Below, piece by piece: positions 50,488 through 64,000 of a DNA stretch of 64,000 nucleotides. The position numbers and the translations under genes are program-made. The stretch is taken from the NCBI GenBank assembly GCA_023362775.1, contig JALMGJ010000013.1:28064274-28128273 (forward strand), written 5' to 3'. The stretch is from Charina bottae. Taxonomy: Eukaryota > Chordata > Lepidosauria > Squamata > Charinaidae. A model generated the notes under the pieces. It worked only from the letters and a program-made list of their open reading frames with translations, searched no databases and was not told the origin of the DNA. Each line of letters opens with the position of its first letter. Within the stretch, counting starts at the first letter, position 1.

Positions 50488-52040
50488 AAGAGAGAGAAAG
50501 ATCAGGTTCCCTTCCTTTAATAACCTGCAGGGGAGGAGCTGCAACGGCAAAGAGGATCCTTCCGTTTTAGCCGCAGGATAGAACTGTTCTGCAGAGGGTG
50601 TGGCAGAGGCTTCTCTGGTGGTTCCCTACAGCAAGCGAGGCCTCCCGATGCTGGAGCTGGGGAGGGGAAGTGGATTTATCCGGAAGCATGAAAAGCACTG
50701 TGCAGGTTGCAGATTTGGAAACCAAATGAGGACTCTTTGTGGACTGATTATGCAACATCAAGTCAGCGTTGACTCTTAGCAGCCACGTAGATAATAGACT
50801 TCCTCCATAGATGTCCTTTCAGGTCTCTCAGGGGTGTACTCGTCACCACTATAATCGTGCCCGTCAGATAGTTGGTTATCATTCCTTGTTCTTAAGTTCA
50901 GGCTGCAGGGACGGGTCCTGTCGGTCGATAGCATCTGGAGGACCACAGCTTCAGCGTCCCTCACCATTAGCCATGTGGGCTGGAGGGGGTGGGAGTTGTA
51001 CAGCAGCATCTGAAGAGCCATAGAGCGTCCTCATTCAGTTTAAAGTTTGGGGCCGGATGTCTTCCTAGACTCCGTATTCTTCATCTGTAGTTTAAGGATT
51101 TGACTGAGGCTCCTATTTTATCATCTTGGCTTCATGCCAAAATGCAGGGAACCGCAGAAACGTGAGGTGAGCACACCCATCCAAGGGGCCTTTCTCAGGA
51201 GGGCATCAAGCTCCGGGAACAGCATGGCACTCCTGTTTGTGGCTTCTTGAGTTAAGCTGAGAGGCTCAGGGGCAGTGGGAAAGGGGTTCCGGCTCAGGTT
51301 GCCACAGCAACTCTTTCCACCTTAATTCAGTTACTCAACAAAGTAGGGTGATCAGATCAGTTGCTCTGAGAAAGGACCAAGGCCACAGATACGTCTTAGG
51401 AATGAATTCCTGGGTTCGGAAAGTACTTAAGAGTGGCCTTGTTTTTCAAAGCTAAGAATGTGCTTTAATGCCTAATCCTGGTTGGTTGATTTGGGATTAT
51501 AGCAAAAAAAAAAAAACCACCAAAAACGGTCTAAGAAGTTTGCTTTCTCTTGCTATGAAGAAAAGCTTCCATATCAAGTATTTTCCTCATCCTAAAGAAA
51601 TCAGGCCCCCTGCATTTTGCACCCATTGTAGTTTCTGGGCAGTCCTCAAAGGTAGCCCCCTATAGAGCATGCTGCAGTCTGTCCTGGTGCTGAAGAGGGG
51701 GGGTGTTCCTACGGATGAGCATAAGACAGGATGGTGGACTAGCCGCAATTTTAGTAGTTTGTGCCCTCTTGGCAATAACCAGTAGCCCAACCTTATACAG
51801 CCCTATCACTTACCGTGAAGCCTCGTGATGCTGGTATCATGGTTCAGCATCTCTCCAGGACTATTCTGACTGAGCTCCCTAAGTTACTAACTTCTTTAAA
51901 AGCACTTCTATTTACTGCTTTTGCTTAGTGGCAGCGCAAAAGAGAATTTAAATGGGTGATGGGGAGGGGGGAGATCCTATGACTTGTGCTTCATCCTTTT
52001 CAAACCTTAATGTTTATTTTTGGATTTAGGATTATCTGGC

Positions 52041-52046
52041 AATAAA
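52041..52046 (+). terminator. OPA3: Candidate OPA3 distal polyadenylation signal
   Basis: AATAAA about 1.75 kb after the OPA3 stop, in an AT-rich context. Would give a long 3' UTR, as in mammals. Confidence 0.35.
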
Positions 52047-52889
52047 CTTCAGGTGAAATCAGGGCATTGAATAAGCAAATGCAGGGTCTGGATTGATGCC
52101 TGAAGGGGCGGGGGGCAGAGGATAGGCCATTTGGGCAAGAGGGAGAGGAAGGGAGTGGAGCTGTGCCAACGGAGAGCAGCTTCTGAAAAGCATCCGAACC
52201 GAGGACAGCTTTTCCCGCTTGCTGTTCTTTTGGGGACGTTGGCTTCCATCTGACGTTTCTGTGGTTTGTTTCCTATTACGGAGGCCATCTTGCTTTGGCA
52301 TGCTCTGCCTTTGGTTTTGCCGCCCCCCCCCCAAAGCCCTTTCCAAAGATTCCTGTGATCAATAGGCGTGGGCTGTTCACAGCCCTTGGGGACAATTCTC
52401 CAGACTGCTAGAAAATATCCAACAAACTTCGCCGGGTGCACCTGAGCAAACTCCCCGAAAGGAGCAAAACCCAGCCAGAAAGAGGATGCTTGAATGCCCG
52501 GGACAAGTGCCACTTCCCCTTCTGACCGACCTCTATCCTCTTCCCCCCATCTTCAATATTGACCTGGCAATAGAGCCCCCCTGGATTCTTGAGTTCTCCC
52601 TTTCCTGTATTCCCACTACCCCCTTCCCCCAAAAAAGGTGAGGCAGCATCCCAACGAACAGCCTGAAGATAAATCAGAATCCAGACGAAGCCTCACTGCA
52701 CTGGCTGAGCAAAGCATGTTGGCTTCCTCAGTTCTGCATCGGTTGGATTGCACCTAGAATACTCTGGACGCATTTTGGGAAGGAAACTGACAGAGGACAG
52801 CATAAGGCCTGGATATCAGAAATGGAGGCAGGGGTACATTTAGCCTGGAAAAAAAGCAGGGAGACAGGATAGCTGGCTGGTGGAATAGT

Positions 52890-52962
52890 GGATTCCTGCA
52901 GAGGGCTAGACTAGATGATCTCCAAGCCATGCTCCAACCCTTACATTTCATTACTCTATAAT
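52890..52962 (+). mobile_element. CR1 LINE 3' end
   Basis: GGGCTAGACTAGATGATCTC-type sequence followed by CAACCC and an ATT(A)CTATAAT end is the diagnostic 3' terminus of amniote CR1 elements (GGACTAGATGACCTC...ATTCTAT repeats). Only the terminus is recognised. Confidence 0.65.
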
Positions 52963-53418
52963 GCGCTAGGTTTGGTTATGGTTTAACGTCGTGTAAATGT
53001 AGCCTCTTGTGGTTTATAGCTCAAACTATTAAGCTCTGGCTTAGCGTACTGTGAACAAAGCCCCTGATGAGTTGTCATACCAGTCTCTAATGCTGCCGTC
53101 TGCCTCGCTACCGGCCTTCATTGCTTTTAATCTGCCCCGTGATAAGTTTAGGGTCTTCCACGTCCTCACAGAGAATTTAAACCTAGAGGATTTTGCACTC
53201 GCCTCTTCCCACATTGGGCATCTATTCCCCAAAGCTCAGTGAAAGAAAACATGCCCACGTAAACGGTTTTGTAATTTTACAAAAAGGAAAAGATTTATTC
53301 GTAAGAGAAGTCTGGTGGACGTGCCCGAGATCCTAGTGCCCATCTGCAGGCGAGCGCGTGCTGTGTGGCGGAAGGGTGGAAAGAAGTCGGGCAGATATAC
53401 CCAGCAGATCAGTAATAA

Positions 53419-53445
53419 CAATAATAATAATAATAATAATAATAA
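53419..53445. repeat. (AAT)9 microsatellite
   Basis: About nine AAT triplets, uninterrupted, just beyond the inferred 3' end of VASP. Confidence 0.85.
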
Positions 53446-53572
53446 AATCAAAATATAATATTCTATCCAGCTTGACAAAAACAAAGTCAAAAAATTACAG
53501 CTCAGTAGAAAAGCCAAGAGCCCGCCCTGTTTCCCCTCCATGGCCTGAAGGAGGTAGAAGGGTGAAAACATG

Positions 53573-53578
53573 TTTATT
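53573..53578 (-). terminator. VASP: VASP polyadenylation signal
   Basis: TTTATT on the + strand is AATAAA on the VASP strand, about 1.0 kb after the VASP stop. The predicted 3' UTR is G/C-rich and has no other candidate in between that I noticed. Confidence 0.5.
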
Positions 53579-54580
53579 TAAAAAAAATACCCAGAGGGGT
53601 GGGGGCATTTGATAAAATATTCTAAAAACTGCCCTCTCCCCTTGCATAAAATCAAAAGTTACAAAACCAAGTGAAACCAGCAGAATACGTGAAATGCGGA
53701 AAGGATCTTGGGAAGCGAGTGGGGGGACTGACGGGGCCCTCTCCTTGCCCAGAAGAGCTCCATCTTTGGAAGAGGGGGCACGCTCCCCAGGAGCAGCGCT
53801 CACAACCCTGGGGACTGGCGAGGAGCCAGCCAAGCACTGCCCTGCCAGCCACAAGAGGCCGTCCTGTTGGCAGCCACGGGGGACCTCGCTCTCCATTCCT
53901 CTGCTCTGCCCCACCAGTTCATGCAGCCTCTTCTGCAGAAGGAAAATCGAGGGTGCTCAGAAGCGCTCCCAGGAGGGGTGGGGGGGAGATGTAGCCCAAC
54001 CCCGGGAAGGCTGGCAGAGCCTCCTCCGGTTGGCGTGAGGGGGAGGGGTGACTTTAATCCGATCCGGGGCGTCTCCCTGTGGCGCTTCCTGGTCCCCTCC
54101 TTTGGCTGCGCTGCACACTCCCCTCTGGGGTGGGGGGAGGAAAGGGAGAAGCTCAAGCAGAGTTCTTGTTGAGGGCCAACAAATGCGGGGGGGGGCACGC
54201 AGAGGGACGCCCTCCCTGGGACTGGGGCTGGCCCAGGGAGGGGAGGAGCCCCTTCCGCCAGGGAAAGAGCCCGGCTTCCTTCCTTGCGGGGGAGGGTGGA
54301 GGAAGGAGGGTCCTGCTATTGCTCTGGGTAAGGCACAGGTGGGGGCCCTTCCCTTCCTGGGGTGGGGGGCCAGCACAGATTGTCCCTCCCCCACCCCAAA
54401 ATTGCACAGTGGGAGCCAAAGGCCTGGAGCCGACCGGGAAGGGAGCGCGTGGAGCTTGTCTGATGCGTGAGGGGGCCGGAAAGGTGACGGTTTTCCTTTG
54501 TGGTTTTCCTTTTTATTCTCTTCTGTGCACGAGGGAGAATTAAACTGCTGACTCCTGGTGGCACCGGCAGGGCCCGGGGG

Positions 54581-64000
<9,420 letters not shown>

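Larger units (their letters stand above)
50295..53540 (+). other. OPA3 3' UTR and OPA3-VASP spacer
   Basis: No additional gene is visible. An early ATTAAA at 50482 and an AATAAA at 52041 are the candidate OPA3 ends. An A-run lies at 51504, a CR1 3' end at 52890-52962 and an (AAT)n microsatellite at 53419. The 52965-53065 segment resembles other TTGTGGTTTA/CTTAGC-type repeat ends but is too eroded to delimit. Confidence 0.45.

Overview
This is vertebrate nuclear DNA: genes are split by GT/AG introns, coding exons sit in CpG-rich promoters and GC-rich introns, and there are no operons. The repeats point to a squamate reptile (lizard or snake): a tRNA-headed Sauria-type SINE, CR1/L2-clade LINE pieces with GGGCGG...AATAAATAAA tails, an L1 3' end, a CR1 3' end, GATA repeats and many short hAT-type MITEs. 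High gene density and GC content would suit a microchromosome, but that is inference. The species cannot be named from this window.

Layout, left to right. (1) 762-2946, + strand: last three exons of a BTB-BACK-kelch gene whose 5' exon lies upstream. (2) 4741-20687, +: complete EML2, 21 coding exons, plus a phase-compatible alternative first exon at 11500-11531 inside a second CpG island. (3) 20.8-43.7 kb: a gene-poor interval rich in MITEs, SINE and LINE debris, with an unassigned CpG island at 30.5-31.7 kb. (4) 43961-45067, +: GPR4, a single coding exon. (5) 48824-50294, +: OPA3, two exons. (6) 54581-64000, - strand: VASP, tail-to-tail with OPA3. Its 12 visible coding exons run from the EVH1 domain to the tetramerisation helix, and the N-terminus is cut by the window edge. 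A degenerate CR1/L2 LINE fills most of the VASP intron next to the EVH1 exon.

The order and orientation EML2-GPR4-OPA3-VASP match, from memory, human 19q13.32. The proteins do not form one pathway: EML2 binds microtubules, GPR4 senses extracellular protons, OPA3 is mitochondrial and VASP drives actin filament growth. The kelch gene beside EML2 is not something I recall at the human locus.

I found no evidence for a wholly new biological system. The most interesting points are: transposons inserted within a few tens of bases of splice sites in three genes; a canonical RFX X-box about 100 bp upstream of the long EML2 start codon; a 101-bp foldback with one mismatch in EML2 intron 3; a SINE with an exact 102-bp internal triplication; changed phosphorylation sites in VASP; and an extra extracellular histidine in GPR4. 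All splice sites were read by eye from consensus, frame and remembered homologues; no alignment was run.
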